From: Acanthosepion lycidas
Taxonomy: Eukaryota > Mollusca > Cephalopoda > Sepiida > Sepiidae
Assembly (NCBI GenBank): GCA_963932145.1
Contig: OZ010600.1
Span: 55,286,220 to 55,350,219 of the forward strand
DNA length: 64,000 nucleotides
Reading direction: 5' to 3'
The position numbers were made by a program, and so were the translations under genes. The notes beneath the pieces are model-generated. The model was not told the origin of the DNA. It did no database searches and worked only from the letters and a program-made list of their open reading frames with translations. Shown one piece after another: positions 11,553 through 22,177 of this stretch (positions within the stretch are counted from its first letter, which is position 1; every line of letters begins with the position of its first letter).

Positions 11553-11796
11553 CCTTCAATTCTACTACCTTTCTTTCAGCATTGACTCTCTCATTTCTTC
11601 TCTTCTGTGCCCTCTTTATTCTTCTTCTGGCCTGTACAAATATTTTATGTTGTTCTTCCAGCAACAGCTGATGATGATCTTCTCCCATATACTTTCTTCG
11701 GGGCTTCAACAGGTTATCCACAGGCAGGACCACGTCTCTGCCAAACAACATAAAGTAAGGAGAAAATCTGGAGGTTTCGTTTATCGTAAACCTCAC
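11392..11796 (-). pseudogene. Gypsy pol: segment after the integrase core
   Basis: Same frame as the 695-codon ORF but separated from it by one in-frame stop (TAG at 11809-11811). Reads RFTINETSRFSPYFMLFGRD, the motif that follows the integrase core in gypsy elements, then a basic linker (RRRIKRAQKRRNERVNAERK) and VGDPVYYK. The frame is lost near 11515, after which 10821-11552 carries the sequence. Confidence 0.8.
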
Positions 11797-11808
11797 GACC
11801 GCCAGAGC

Positions 11809-13896
11809 CTACGTCAAATACAAATCCCAATTTCCTGTATTCTCTCTGGCCAGCTTGGCCAGCACATCTCCCAAGGTTCTATGAAACCTTTCCACTTTAG
11901 CGTTTCCTTGGGGGTGATATGGAGATGTTTTTACGTGCTCTATATTCAAACCTGTCAGCACTTCTCTCATTATGCTGTTTATATTCTCTGTGCCATTATC
12001 AGTTACCAATTGCACACGGGCGCCATACCTAGGGAAGATTTCACTTATTATCAAATCGGCCACAGTTTTAGCCTTCTTGTCTGGTACTGCAAATGCCTCG
12101 GGCCAATTTGTTAGCCAATCGACAAAACTCACTATATAGTTGTTTCCCTGCGCAGTTTCCCCATGTGATCCTGATACATCCATACTCACTTTCCCGAAGG
12201 GGATGTTCGGCACGTCCATCTCCTCCAATGGTGCCATTGCCTGCCTTCTACTCTGCGACTGGCGCACTACACAGCTCCGAACATAGTTAGTGGCCTCTCC
12301 GTACAGTTTGGGCCAATAGTACTTTCTTCCTATTAGATCATATGTTCTATCAATTCCCATGTGACCCAACCTCTCGTGGCACTGTTCCAATATCTCTGGT
12401 CTTAAACTTTTGGGCACATACAATTTGGGCTTGACTTCTTCATCCCTACCTGAGAGATAATACAGCCTTTCCTCTATTATGGCATACTTGGTGGTCTCTC
12501 CTGCCTTCACCTTCTCTCTCAGAGCAGCTATTTCACTGTCTGCTTGCTCCTTCTCAATTCCTTCTGTCCAGTAGGGATCGGTTATTATCTGTGCGTCCCC
12601 TTCCATGTCCGATTCTAACATAGGGCGATCTTTTAGCTTATTAGAGTTAATTACTCCTATTCTATAGGCTTTATCATCTACTCCCTGCTCTACTTCTACA
12701 GATCTTTCTCCCAGTTGTTTCGGTATCCTTGAGAGTAAATCTGCGCACGTGTTTTCCTTTCCTGCCAAATACTCTATCTTACAGTGGTAGCCACTTAACT
12801 TTAGCGCCCACTGTTGAATCTTATTATTTGTCCATTCTGCCTGCAGTAGGTACTGCAGAGGCTTGTGGTCTGTTTTTATAGTAAAGACCGCACCATTCAA
12901 GTAGTAGTCCAGTTTTTGGAGAGCATACATGATAGCATATGCTTCTCTTTCTATTACTGGCCATTTCTGTTGTGTCTCTGAGAGGTTATGAGAGAGAAAG
13001 TATATCGGTACCTCCTCTGGTATGCCTGGCACTGGTCCTTCTTTATCGGGAAACGGCTGGGTAAGAACTGCTCCTACACACTGCTCACTGGCATCAGTGT
13101 ATAGTACGATGGGCTTGCTGAGGTCTGGGTAGGTCAGCAGTGAGACGGCTGTCAACTGTTCTTTTAAGGTATCAAATGCCCGTTGACAGTCTTCTGTCCA
13201 CTTGAACCTAGCGTATTTCTTCGTCAGGGCTACTAAGGGTATGGCAATTCTCGAGAATGCCGGGACGAATCGTCGGTAGTACACTATAGCTCCTATAAAG
13301 CCTCTTACTTGTCTCACTGTCTTAGGTTCTGGCATTTCCCTTATGACTTTCACCTTATCCATGTCGGGTTTAATACCGTCTCCGTTTATAACAAAACCCA
13401 AATATCTAGTCTCCTCCTTCAGAAACTGACACTTCGACAATTTCAATTTTAAGCCGTGCGTTCTTAGTCTTCCCAACACTTGTTTTAGATGGGAAAAGTG
13501 TTGTTCTACTGTCTCCGAAAATATTAAGATATCGTCCAAATATGCCATGGCAAAGCTCTCGTATCCTCCTAACACTATTGACATCAGCTGTTGGAAGATT
13601 CCCGGGGCATTGGCTAAACCGAATAGCATCACCCTGAACTGAAACAGTCCCAGGGGACACGCAAATGCGGCCTTTTCCCTGTCCGCCTCATCAAGGGCTA
13701 CCTGCCAATACCCGGACCTCAAGTCCAACGTAGAGAAGTACTTCGCTTTCCCTAATAATGCCAATATGTCATCGATTGGTGGTAATGGCACCGCCAACGG
13801 CTTCGATATAGAATTCAGTTTCCTAAAATCTACACAAAAACGGTGTTCATCTTTCTTACCTACTATCACGATTGGAAAGCTCCAAGCTTCCAACAT
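11809..13896 (-). CDS. pol: Gypsy pol fragment: RT, RNase H and integrase core
   Basis: An open frame of 695 codons lacking the first part of RT. RT: D58 in STLDLRSGY and YLDD at 119-122. RNase H: D268 (LYTDAS), E317 (IEREAY), D343 (KTDHKPL) and D386 (CADLLSR). Integrase zinc domain: H507, H512 and C542, but Arg at 545 where the second Cys is expected. Integrase core: D573 (SMDVSG), D633 (VTDNGTE) and E669 (AKVERFHRT), so the DDE triad is present. In the family these enzymes copy element RNA to DNA and insert it. Here the 5' truncation, the changed zinc ligand, the stop at the end and missing gag/protease make it non-functional alone. Confidence 0.95.
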   Translation of the reverse strand: MLEAWSFPIVIVGKKDEHRFCVDFRKLNSISKPLAVPLPPIDDILALLGKAKYFSTLDLRSGYWQVALDEADREKAAFACPLGLFQFRVMLFGLANAPGIFQQLMSIVLGGYESFAMAYLDDILIFSETVEQHFSHLKQVLGRLRTHGLKLKLSKCQFLKEETRYLGFVINGDGIKPDMDKVKVIREMPEPKTVRQVRGFIGAIVYYRRFVPAFSRIAIPLVALTKKYARFKWTEDCQRAFDTLKEQLTAVSLLTYPDLSKPIVLYTDASEQCVGAVLTQPFPDKEGPVPGIPEEVPIYFLSHNLSETQQKWPVIEREAYAIMYALQKLDYYLNGAVFTIKTDHKPLQYLLQAEWTNNKIQQWALKLSGYHCKIEYLAGKENTCADLLSRIPKQLGERSVEVEQGVDDKAYRIGVINSNKLKDRPMLESDMEGDAQIITDPYWTEGIEKEQADSEIAALREKVKAGETTKYAIIEERLYYLSGRDEEVKPKLYVPKSLRPEILEQCHERLGHMGIDRTYDLIGRKYYWPKLYGEATNYVRSCVVRQSQSRRQAMAPLEEMDVPNIPFGKVSMDVSGSHGETAQGNNYIVSFVDWLTNWPEAFAVPDKKAKTVADLIISEIFPRYGARVQLVTDNGTENINSIMREVLTGLNIEHVKTSPYHPQGNAKVERFHRTLGDVLAKLARENTGNWDLYLT

Positions 13897-13908
13897 CTCT
13901 TCTACTGC

Positions 13909-14551
13909 TCAGCAGCGTGGGTATGGCCAGATTAACCTCGATTTAAAAATCTTGCTCCAAAAATTATCTTTTTTTTTTGCACTTTTCCTTTTCCTTCTTC
14001 TCTTCGATGAGACCTCACACCCTAGACTCCTTATCTTTAGCCGTATTACCTGGAATTCGTCAATTAGCTTTTCGCCAGCATCAAGTGGGTGGCAATTTAG
14101 ACGTATTTGCATTCTTGGTGCCAATTTCTGATCCGATAAAATAATTTCGCCACCACAGCCAGTTTTCGACACAAAACAGATGTCTTTTCTCTCAATGATT
14201 TCTACATATAGACAAAGGCTTAACCTTTCCTTCATGGTGGTCAGTGGACACTTTTATTTTTGTAATTTTGCGACACAGTTAATTTTTATCTATTTAGAAT
14301 TCTGTCTCTGAGGTTATTTGGCCAACCTGGAATTTCCACCCGCCCCGTAACCTAAATCAGATTAAATCCAGTATCTTCCATTCTCGACAATGGAAATAAA
14401 CAAATCTTACCACTTTTCCTTGTCAGAAAAATGACACCGCTTAGTGTCCTTTTCGTGATGGCTTCTTATCACCTAAATTTAATTCTCGTCTTTCCATTTT
14501 TTTCTTTTTCTTTTCTTCTTTCTCCCTTTTAGCAAGCCAAATAGTGTCACA
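13909..14551 (-). repeat. Partial 5' LTR of the gypsy element
   Basis: Starts TGTGACAC like the solo LTR at 24288 and is collinear with about 23400-24288 of that copy, then stops abruptly at 13909 where RT sequence begins, so R/U5 and the primer site are absent. Segment 13909-14222 duplicates 10461-10787 of the 3' LTR. Confidence 0.75.
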
Positions 14552-14555
14552 CTGC

Positions 14556-14646
14556 GATAGATATATAGATATGAACAAACTGAAATAGATATATAGATAT
14601 AAACAGACAGAGATACATGGATAGATAAATAGATATGAATAGACTG

Positions 14647-14687
<41 letters not shown>

Positions 14688-14698
14688 TGAATAGACTG

Positions 14699-14755
<57 letters not shown>

Positions 14756-14802
14756 TGAATAGACTGAGATAGATAGATAGATAGATAGATATGAATAGAC
14801 TG

Positions 14803-14855
<53 letters not shown>

Positions 14856-14862
14856 TCAACAG
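14556..14862 (+). repeat. GATA-rich array, right part
   Basis: Continues the array broken at 9392. Long (GATA)n runs separated by a gaatagactgag spacer; matches 4280-4450. Confidence 0.85.
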
Positions 14863-16138
14863 ACAGAGAAGAATGCTAAGAATGCTATGAACACAGTATG
14901 TGAGTAACGAGGACGTTTTGGGGAGGATAAGAAATCTAACGAAACTGTTGCTAACTATCGGAAAGAGACGGCTGGAATTTCTGGACAACATAATGAGAAG
15001 CTTACTGAATAAATGTCAGAAATTCATAGGCTTTTCAATCCCGCCATTTTCTCTTATTATCGTGCTAGAAAGGATTAAAAAATTTAATAAAAAAAAATAC
15101 TTCTTGACAATAGCATAAACATTTTAACGATCAAACTTTGTTCTTATCAAGTTTGGGGGACTTTTTTCACCGTGCTCTGCTATTTTATAGCGAAAATGTG
15201 GTGGCAGGTATTTGAACAGCTATCCCAGTTTATTTACAAACATTGAAATGAACATCTACCGGCCTAGATCGTTGAAAGTTTTATTTACAGTAAAATAATA
15301 TTCTATTTCTCTTTTTAAGACGTAAACCTTAATATTTAATTTAAATATATTTTTTTAATTTCTCATTGATTTAAATGTTATTTTAGTGTGTACACGTGTT
15401 CAAGTAGACATCCCATTTTTTATTTTTTATTTTTTTTTGCTTGTTTGTTTTATTTGTTGTTTTTTACAAACAGCGAAATCAACATCTACCGGCCTAGATA
15501 ATTGAATATCTTATTAAATAAAATGTACCTCGTAGCATTCCCTTTTATTCATTAACTTTTAATTCATCATTTTGTTATTCCTGTAGCGAGGCATTGTAAT
15601 GATAGAAAAATAATGAAATAAAAACAAACAAACAATAACGACACCAAAGTTTCACCAGCTCTAAAAATAGACGTATAATCAGTATCGGTAGGCCATAAAG
15701 TCATATTTCGACCAACCTATCAGAAGCCGGTTCGAGCAGGAAACAAACATGCTGGTCTAGCGAGCGAATTAGAAACAAGAACTGCTGTAAGCCAAGATAT
15801 AATGTCACTAATCGTGAGCCAATGAGAATCAAAGTCGCACTTTCGAAGCGAATCTCTAGAGATGGAAAATCAAACAAAACCAGAATCGATGAATTCATTT
15901 TGTCCATTGTCCGATGCTTCGGTCATCGTAACATACCCATATACAATATCCTGATTTTTTTTTTTTTTTTTTTTTAAAGAAAGAAAGATAAAATCGTACA
16001 CCCTTCTTTTCATCACCTTTTAAACGGTCCGTTACTACATATGAAAACATATATACCTTCCTTCACCCTCACTGGTAAACAGGGGCCTACTATATTTGAA
16101 AACATACAGACGTACATATATATTTATTTTCTCCCGGA

Positions 16139-16140
<2 letters not shown>
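14863..16140. other. AT-rich stretch, no gene recognised
   Basis: Two copies of an aacatctaccggcctagat segment (about 15248 and 15480), each after a run like atttacaaac, resemble a diverged repeat A head. A poly-T run sits near 15955-15975. Short ORFs lack similarity to anything I recognise. Confidence 0.35.

Positions 16141-16204
<64 letters not shown>
16141..16204 (+). repeat. (CT)n microsatellite
   Basis: Pure (ct) run of about 63 bp. Confidence 0.95.
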
Positions 16205-16209
<5 letters not shown>

Positions 16210-16629
16210 ACTTGAACTCTTTAAAATTAAACGTTCACTTTATCTTTCTCTATCAATATATTGTGTTATATAAAGACTTTTTGTTGTAGTTATCAATACA
16301 CGGCGAATTTTCTTTTAAACATTACACAATAGATATATTGTAGGTACGAACGAAGTCATAACAAGGACCACCCCCCACAACCCACATAGTGTATTTTCTA
16401 TTGTGGCCAAAACGAAAACATGACTAGCTAAAAAGTAGTTTCCCAAATACATGTTGTTTTTTTTAATCATTTCATCCCCAAGCAAGGCGATAAAGCCACT
16501 TAGACGCAAGGGGTTATAGGCAATGGAAGAGAATGAGAAAACTTTATTGAGGAGAAAGAACAATAAAAGAATAGTCTTCAGAAAGAGGGAAGATGCCGAT
16601 TGGCGTTGCATTTAATGTTTTTGAAGACC

Positions 16630-16760
16630 GTAGGTGTCAAGGAAGCAAGAAACCAGAAGAGAGTTCCGCAGGCGAGAAGTGCGAGGGAAGAAACTATTAG
16701 AATAGAACTTACGGTTACATCTAGCTAGTTCAACAGTAAAACAGCAAGACCTAGTTACAC
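16630..16760 (-). mobile_element. CR1/Jockey-like LINE fragment
   Basis: Closely matches the C-terminal coding segment of the LINE at 5960-6070 (gcgagaagtgcga, gaagaaact-ttag, agaacttacggttacatcta). Confidence 0.6.
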
Positions 16761-16810
16761 GCACTGAGTTAGTTTTTATTTAGCCTCTCTATATTATCTC
16801 AAATCTATTA

Positions 16811-16997
16811 CAGTGTAACCCGGATGTAAGAGAGTTGTCGGGACCATATAATAAGTCTCTTATATCCGGGTTTCTCTTATATCCGGGTTTGGTCTAATTT
16901 ATATACATTAACACAGGCTCTAATTTGGGACCAGAGAAAATCTCTCTTACATCCGGGTTTCTCTTATATCCGGGTCTCTTATATCCGGGTTACACTG
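16811..16997. mobile_element. Tc1/mariner-superfamily (pogo/Tigger-like) MITE
   Basis: 187 bp with terminal inverted repeats cagtgtaacccggatgtaag / cttatatccgggttacactg, flanked by TA on both sides. Subterminal tctcttatatccgggt motifs are repeated five times in both halves. No ORF. The CAGTGTAACC start and TA duplication point to a pogo/Tigger-type donor. Confidence 0.85.
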
Positions 16998-17110
16998 TAT
17001 ATTCATTTATTCCCTTATTTATTCATTCCTACCCTTGGGAAAGGTATGAATCCTCTTCTTCTCCCCTCCAGCTATGGGTAAATAGAAGGACAGACCGGGT
17101 TCTATAGCTT
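16998..17110 (+). repeat. SINE body domain
   Basis: Shares ggtatgaatcctcttcttct and the ctccagctatgggtaaat block with 46969-47018 (minus) and 54843-54892 (plus), where it lies in longer SINE-like repeats. The pogo-type MITE ends at the left edge of this copy. Confidence 0.5.
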
Positions 17111-17500
17111 TGGATGGCAACTGATCTACCGCAGAAAAAAAAATAGAAACTAATGCAGAAAAATCTGCCTCGTCAGTCATGTATCGAAAGATATATGATC
17201 GCCTAAGCGTGTATCACGCATGGCACATAACTGACTGATATTATCTTGCTTATCTTGAATAGGGAATTATTTTTGGATAACCTTATAAATTGTGCCTGGA
17301 GCCTGTGGTGTCGAATCTTGCTACGGTTCAGATGCAAATGCAACAAGCTATCACTCCTCGAAGCTTTCGTTCCCTTATAGCACAATTCAAGCAGGAATCT
17401 GTTTTATTCTTTGCTATTTGTTTGTGTTCTTGCCACAAGGAACAAAAGGAGAAAATTGATACTTCATGTCAACGCAGAACAAAAGACAATAACGGAAAAA
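17111..17500. other. No recognisable feature
   Basis: No domain-bearing ORF, RNA gene or repeat recognised. Confidence 0.3.
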
Positions 17501-17504
17501 GACA

Positions 17505-17524
17505 ACAACAACAACAATAACAAC

Positions 17525-17564
<40 letters not shown>

Positions 17565-17582
17565 GCAACAACAATAATAACG
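17505..17582 (+). repeat. (AAC)n/(AAT)n microsatellite
   Basis: Run of caa and taa triplets; poly-Asn ORFs across it are artefacts. Confidence 0.9.
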
Positions 17583-18225
17583 CGTGTGTATTACCCGTGC
17601 GCGCTTAGCCCAAATGCTAAATGGCCTGTGCTTGTTCGCTTGTGTTGTTGAACATTTTAAAAAAAAAAAAAAAAAAAAAGCAGATGTTCAAAGACATCAA
17701 AGGATCTGGCATTCTACAAGCAAAACCAAGGCGGCTTTTCATTGGTTTTATGAGTACGTTAAGATGGGGTTTGTGTGGGTGTCTCAATGCAAACACCAGC
17801 GAATCAATCCTAATTCTTGGACTTTGAAGTAATCACATGACGAGCAACCACCCAACCCTCGCCATCCGCTAAGCTGTTTTATTTATTTATTCATTTATTT
17901 ATTTTTCGATTTTTTTTAATTCCATCTTTTTTTTTCTTTTGTACTTATTGCCGAGTTGTCTTTCTCAGATTCCTCACGCGGTAAAAGCGACTGACAGTGC
18001 TACCTCTGCGGGTTCGTTAGGGTGTGTTTCTGCTAGAAGACGGTACTGTGTTAAGTAAAATGGCATGTCCTCGCGTGTTGCTAGTGCTGGGAGCGTCAGA
18101 GGATGAGTTCTGGTGGTGTTGAAAGTGAAGGCGTTGATTAATTTGGTTATTTTTTATTTTTTTTAACATGAAAGCGAAAAGGCTGAATAATCTGTATAAA
18201 ACTAGTCGATTATTATAAGACGAAA
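17583..18225. other. No recognisable feature
   Basis: Poly-A near 17660 and T-rich runs near 17880-17940; no recognisable ORF. Confidence 0.3.
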
Positions 18226-18229
18226 GAAG

Positions 18230-18960
18230 TACAACGACTGGAAAGACGTTGGAAAAAGAGAAGTAAAGGCAATAGGAGAAAAAGAAGACAGGGAAGAAGA
18301 AGAAGAAGAAGAAGAAGAAGAAGAAGAAGAAATAGGAATATTGAAGAGTGAAAAGGAAGAAAGAAGAAGAAGAAGAAGAAGAAGAAGAAGAAGAAGAAGA
18401 AGAAGAAGAAGAAGAAGAAGAAGAAGATGGAAATGTTGATGAGTGATAAAAGCAGTAGGAGAAACGGAAGAAAAAGGGAAAGAAGAAACGGAAATAAAAA
18501 GAAGAAGAAGAAGAAGAAGAAATAGGAATGTTGAAGAGTGAAAGAAGAAAAGGAAAGAGGGAAAGGAAACAGCAAGAAGAAATAGAAACGTTGAAGAGTG
18601 AAAAGGAAGAAAAAAGGAAAGAAAAAAGTTAATAGAAAGAAGAAGAAGAAGAAGAAGAAATGTTGAAGTTGTTCAAAACAATCATCGCCTGCGTTCTGAA
18701 AGGAAGATGACACGTAAAAGAAAAGGAAGGTCCATTTCTTTCTTTCTTTCTTTCTTTCTTTCTTTTATTCTTTCTTTCTTTCTTCTCTTTATCCTTCACG
18801 TACCCTTCATGTTGAAGAGTGGAAGAAACAAAAAGGAAAGGAAGAAGAGGAAAGAAAAAAGAAATAGGAAGAAGAAGAAATGGGAATGTTGAAGAATGAA
18901 AAAAGAAGAAAAAAGAAAAGGAAATAGAAAGAAGAAGAAGAAGAAGAAAAGACGAGAAAA
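18230..18960 (+). repeat. Long purine tract, (GAA)n/(GGAA)n-rich
   Basis: More than 700 bp strongly biased to purines on the plus strand, containing (gaa)n runs at 18296-18332, 18361-18425 and 18500-18520, and interrupted by one pyrimidine block (ttctttctttc) at about 18735-18790. A diverged unit with gttgaagagtg recurs. Phe/Leu-rich ORFs opposite are artefacts. Confidence 0.85.
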
Positions 18961-19182
18961 AGCGATTAAAAGGAAAAAAACAAAAACCAACATTATAAAA
19001 AGAAGGAAAAATAGAAAGAAAAACACGAGGGTAGTGAAGAATGATTGAATGAAAGCAGCAAATGTTTTTTAAAAGAGAAAGAATTAGCAAATATAACAGA
19101 TGAAAGAAATCGGGTAGTGAAGAATTTTTCAAAGAAACACAAAATGAAAGAAAAGTTTCAAAAACATGAAGCGTACGTAAAT

Positions 19183-19186
19183 GATA

Positions 19187-19230
<44 letters not shown>

Positions 19231-19232
19231 AA
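19183..19232 (+). repeat. (GAAA)n microsatellite
   Basis: Pure gaaa repeats about 50 bp long. Confidence 0.9.
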
Positions 19233-19339
19233 AAATGGATCTTCCTTTTCTTTTATGTATCGTCTTCATTTCAGAACGCAGGCGATCGTTGTTCTGTACA
19301 ACTTTTTCTCCTTTGTAGCTCTAAGAAATGTTTGACTTT

Positions 19340-19645
19340 TCACTATTTTTACACAAGCTCATTTAGTAGGTGATTCGCCATTTTGTTCCATCCCTGTTGC
19401 CTTCAATATGTCGTGTGAGTTTTAAATTCGAAAAGCCTTCATTTCTCATTATGCGTCCCAGAAATTTCAACTCTATCTTTCTGAAGTATAAGCGTTCTTT
19501 TCGTTTCCTGCTTCCTTCAAATTTCCTCCTTACTTATATGATCCGTCTATGGTATTCTAGGCATGCTTCTTTTGCCTCAAGTCTCCAATTCATGCGTGAG
19601 GATATTGTCCAGCATTCACCGCCATTTTGAAGGACTGGTATGACA
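19340..19645 (-). mobile_element. RTE-like LINE fragment
   Basis: The minus strand reads a degraded MLDNILTHE..., MPRIP-TDHISKEEI, ETKRTLI... and a THNEK-GLFEFK-TH segment, the same order as the C-terminal region at 52880-53560. Multiple stops. Confidence 0.6.
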
Positions 19646-19819
19646 CAGCAGTTCAGTGCGAAACAAAAAAAAATGAAGAAGGAGAAAAAAGAAGAAAAAG
19701 AAAATCGGAAGGAAAATGAAAAGAAAGAAGAGAATAAAGAAGTAGGGAAAGAGAAAGTAAATAAAACAAAGATAGAGAATATAAGAAAGAAAGAAATGGC
19801 AGGAAGGATTTTTCTCCGT

Positions 19820-19842
19820 TTTTTTTTTTTTTTTTTTTTTTT
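19820..19842 (+). repeat. Poly-T tract
   Basis: Homopolymer of more than 20 T beside an A/G-rich stretch at 19665-19800. Confidence 0.8.
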
Positions 19843-20179
19843 TAATCCGGGTGGGTAAGGTAGTTCGATTTTGTTTACGTCTCTCGAACATCAGACAAAT
19901 TAGATGCTGGCAAGAAAATCATAAAATGTCTTTCAAGATTCAAATATTGATTTCTTTTTCATGGGTTCATGTTTATCTAAAAAAGAAATTCCTTTGGAGT
20001 CAAGCGCCAAAGAACTTGTCTGTATTTTATCATATCGATGAATTAGTTTGAACATGTTCGAATTATTATTTTTTAATCTATATTTCCACTTTGAAACATG
20101 CTTAATCGAAGATGGACTGTTGTCGTCGTGCCATACGAAACAAAACCTCTTCTTCTCTATATACCGTGTCCCTTCGGGC

Positions 20180-20560
20180 CGTAGGCGACCATAGGTCTCC
20201 CTAACTTCCTTTCTTTTGTAGCTCTTAATAATTTTTGTCTCTTTGTTATTTCTCCTAAGCCTTATTACACTATCCATTCCCTCAAGCTCCCGAAGTAGGT
20301 TATGCGTTGTTTTCCTCGGTCCCGCTTGCCTTCAGTCTGCCCTGTAGGTATCAGATTTTCCAAGCTCTCTTTCCTCATTATGTACCCGAGAAATTTCAAC
20401 TGCCTTTTCTTAATATTAATTTATAAATCTCCTTTTTATTTCCATTTTCTCTAAAACTTCGTCACTGATTACATGTTTTGTCCATGGTATCCTCAGCATC
20501 CTTCTGTAGAACAACATTTCTGTTCCTTGAAGCCTCTTCATCTTTGAAGAGATTGTCCAG
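20180..20560 (-). mobile_element. RTE-like LINE fragment
   Basis: The plus strand carries antisense LINE signatures (ctcattatgtacccgagaa, ccatggtatcctcagcatcc, ttctgtagaacaacatttct, gattgtccagca) in the order seen at 52880-53330. Coding potential lost. Confidence 0.65.
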
Positions 20561-20844
20561 CAGGAAAAATAAAATAGCCTGGTAGACAAGCAAATCTATC
20601 ACTGTTTTTTTAATCAGCTATTTCAATGTAAACACGCCGTGTGTTGAGGTGCTTTGTAGCTTGTGGTGGTGAATCCAGGTAAAAAAAAAAGTCTCAGCCA
20701 AAAAAAAGTCACAGTTAAATAAAATCACAAGTAAAAAGACACACAGGAAAAAACGAAACAGGACAAGGTTAGCACAAAGTGGACAAAATGCCAACCTCTT
20801 CTAACCCCAAAAGCGGACAAAATCCCAGCTTCTTCTAACCCCAA

Positions 20845-21180
20845 ATATATGATCCGTCGCTAAAGAAGCTGCAAAGATGGACGGCTCTTTGTACCGCTCC
20901 AGAGCGTACCTCAGTTCTCCTTCTATCTTTACGAAAATCAGATCCGACCTGTCCCGACAATCAGATCCATTTCTGCCCTGTCTGATCAGGAACTGCCAAT
21001 TCAACACTTTCCAATCTTGACAAAGCTCAAAACCGTTGACGCGTACACAAAGCGAATGGGGGTAATCCGTTGCGCTGTGGGGACTGAAGTTCAACCCAAA
21101 CCTCTGTTGTTCATGATGACGGTCGTCTTCGAGTATAGAATCCAGAGGTTAGCAGTGAGTATTTCGAAGACAATAGGAAA
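20845..21180 (+). mobile_element. CR1/Jockey-like LINE fragment
   Basis: Broken plus frames read AAKMDGSLYRSRAYLSSPSI and later a VDAYTKRMGVIRC-like segment, matching the KMVGSLHRSSKYL and VQTRLRSRVGDEL region of the LINE at 44560-45215. Confidence 0.5.
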
Positions 21181-21437
21181 GCGTTGTTCAGGTTAGCAGT
21201 GGATATTTTGGTAAAAGTAGCAGTGCGTAGTTCGTCCTTCTGTTTCTCTTCGCCTGACAAGCTGGACTGGACATTCGGGTAGAGTAGACAAAATGGCCGC
21301 CTTTATACACGACGGATTGAATGTTCTACGTCTTCTGATTGGTTAACCTTCTATTGGTGGACTATAAAGTGAGTCAAGTCATTTGGATTGGCTCACTAGT
21401 ACATATATACACAAAAAACTGCAACAACCTCAATATA

Positions 21438-22078
21438 TAAAAAGCGTTTCAATAATTTAGACCGATTTTAAATGTGAATTAAGTTTAAGTGTCTAATGTT
21501 TTTTTTTCTTTTTCTTTCAGATTTAACAACTTAAGTCTTTGGCAATTTCTGTTTGAACGTCCATTTTCTTAATAGGCTTCATTAGACGCTGAAACTTAAT
21601 TCACATTTAAAATCGATCCAGGTTATTGGAACACCCTTTATTGATTTCTCAGGTAAAGTTCTGAGTAATTTATTTATGTTATAATAGTCCTAAAGTTAAA
21701 CGTATTAAAGTTTCAAACTGAAGACATTGCTACAGTGCACGAAAATATGTCCGAAAATCCAGACCCCTCTATTTGTCATGGCGCACTGGAATTGAACCTC
21801 TCCACAACAACGTTACATCGTTTCCAATTGCACTCTCTGTTGGTCGATTATGTTGACCAAAAAAATCGCCAAGTGCGCAAAATGCATTTCTGTTTGAACG
21901 TCCGTTTTCGTAATAGGCTTCGATAACTTTAACACGTTGTTTGATTGTTAATCTTTCCTTGTTTGAAATTACCAAAGACTTAAGTTGTTAAATCTGAAAG
22001 AAAAAGATAAAAAAATCATTAGACGCTTAAAGTTAATTTACATTTAAAATCGGTTCAAGTTACTGGAACACCCTTTAC
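21438..22078 (-). mobile_element. Tc1/mariner-like transposon remnant
   Basis: The minus strand at 21769-21975 encodes the N-terminal helix-turn-helix of a mariner-like transposase: RLTIKQRVKVIEAYYENG, then FCALGDFFGQHNRPTESAI (the DUF4817-type start of mariner-like transposases). The DDE core is missing. Inverted end sequences with ggtgttcca and accgattttaaatgt occur near 21463, 21610-21645 and 22040-22078, and the segment between them is partly duplicated (ttaacaacttaagtcttt and its reverse complement near 21985). Decayed composite. Confidence 0.65.
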
Positions 22079-22089
22079 AACCCACCACT

Positions 22090-22175
22090 AATGACACTGC
22101 AAAATAGACGGCTCTTTGTACCGCTCCAGGAAGTACCTGATTCTTGCTGCTATGTTCTCTTCTTACAAGCGTCAG
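22090..22175 (+). mobile_element. CR1/Jockey-like LINE fragment
   Basis: The plus strand reads KIDGSLYRSRKYLILAAMFS, the segment also seen at 20868 and 44676. Lies head to head with the minus-strand LINE that starts just to the right. Confidence 0.45.
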
Positions 22176-22177
22176 AT

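Larger units (their letters stand above)
9397..14551 (-). mobile_element. Ty3/gypsy LTR retrotransposon, internally rearranged
   Basis: Reading on the minus strand, the element starts TGTGACAC at 14551 and ends GTCACA at 9397, with a CTGC target duplication (9393-9396, 14552-14555). It has a partial 5' LTR, RT-RNase H-integrase, then a partial 3' LTR. Gag, protease and the start of RT are missing. The family LTR is about 2 kb (compare 22244-24288); both LTRs here are truncated and share only a 0.3-kb segment (10461-10787 and 13909-14222). The array at 3915-4450 supplies the empty site. Defective: missing 5' half, in-frame stop, frameshift and truncated LTRs. Confidence 0.88.

Noticed and set aside
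18213..19132. Phe/Leu-rich ORFs that look like multi-pass membrane proteins
   Set aside because: They are the complement of (GAA)n/(GGAA)n purine tracts.
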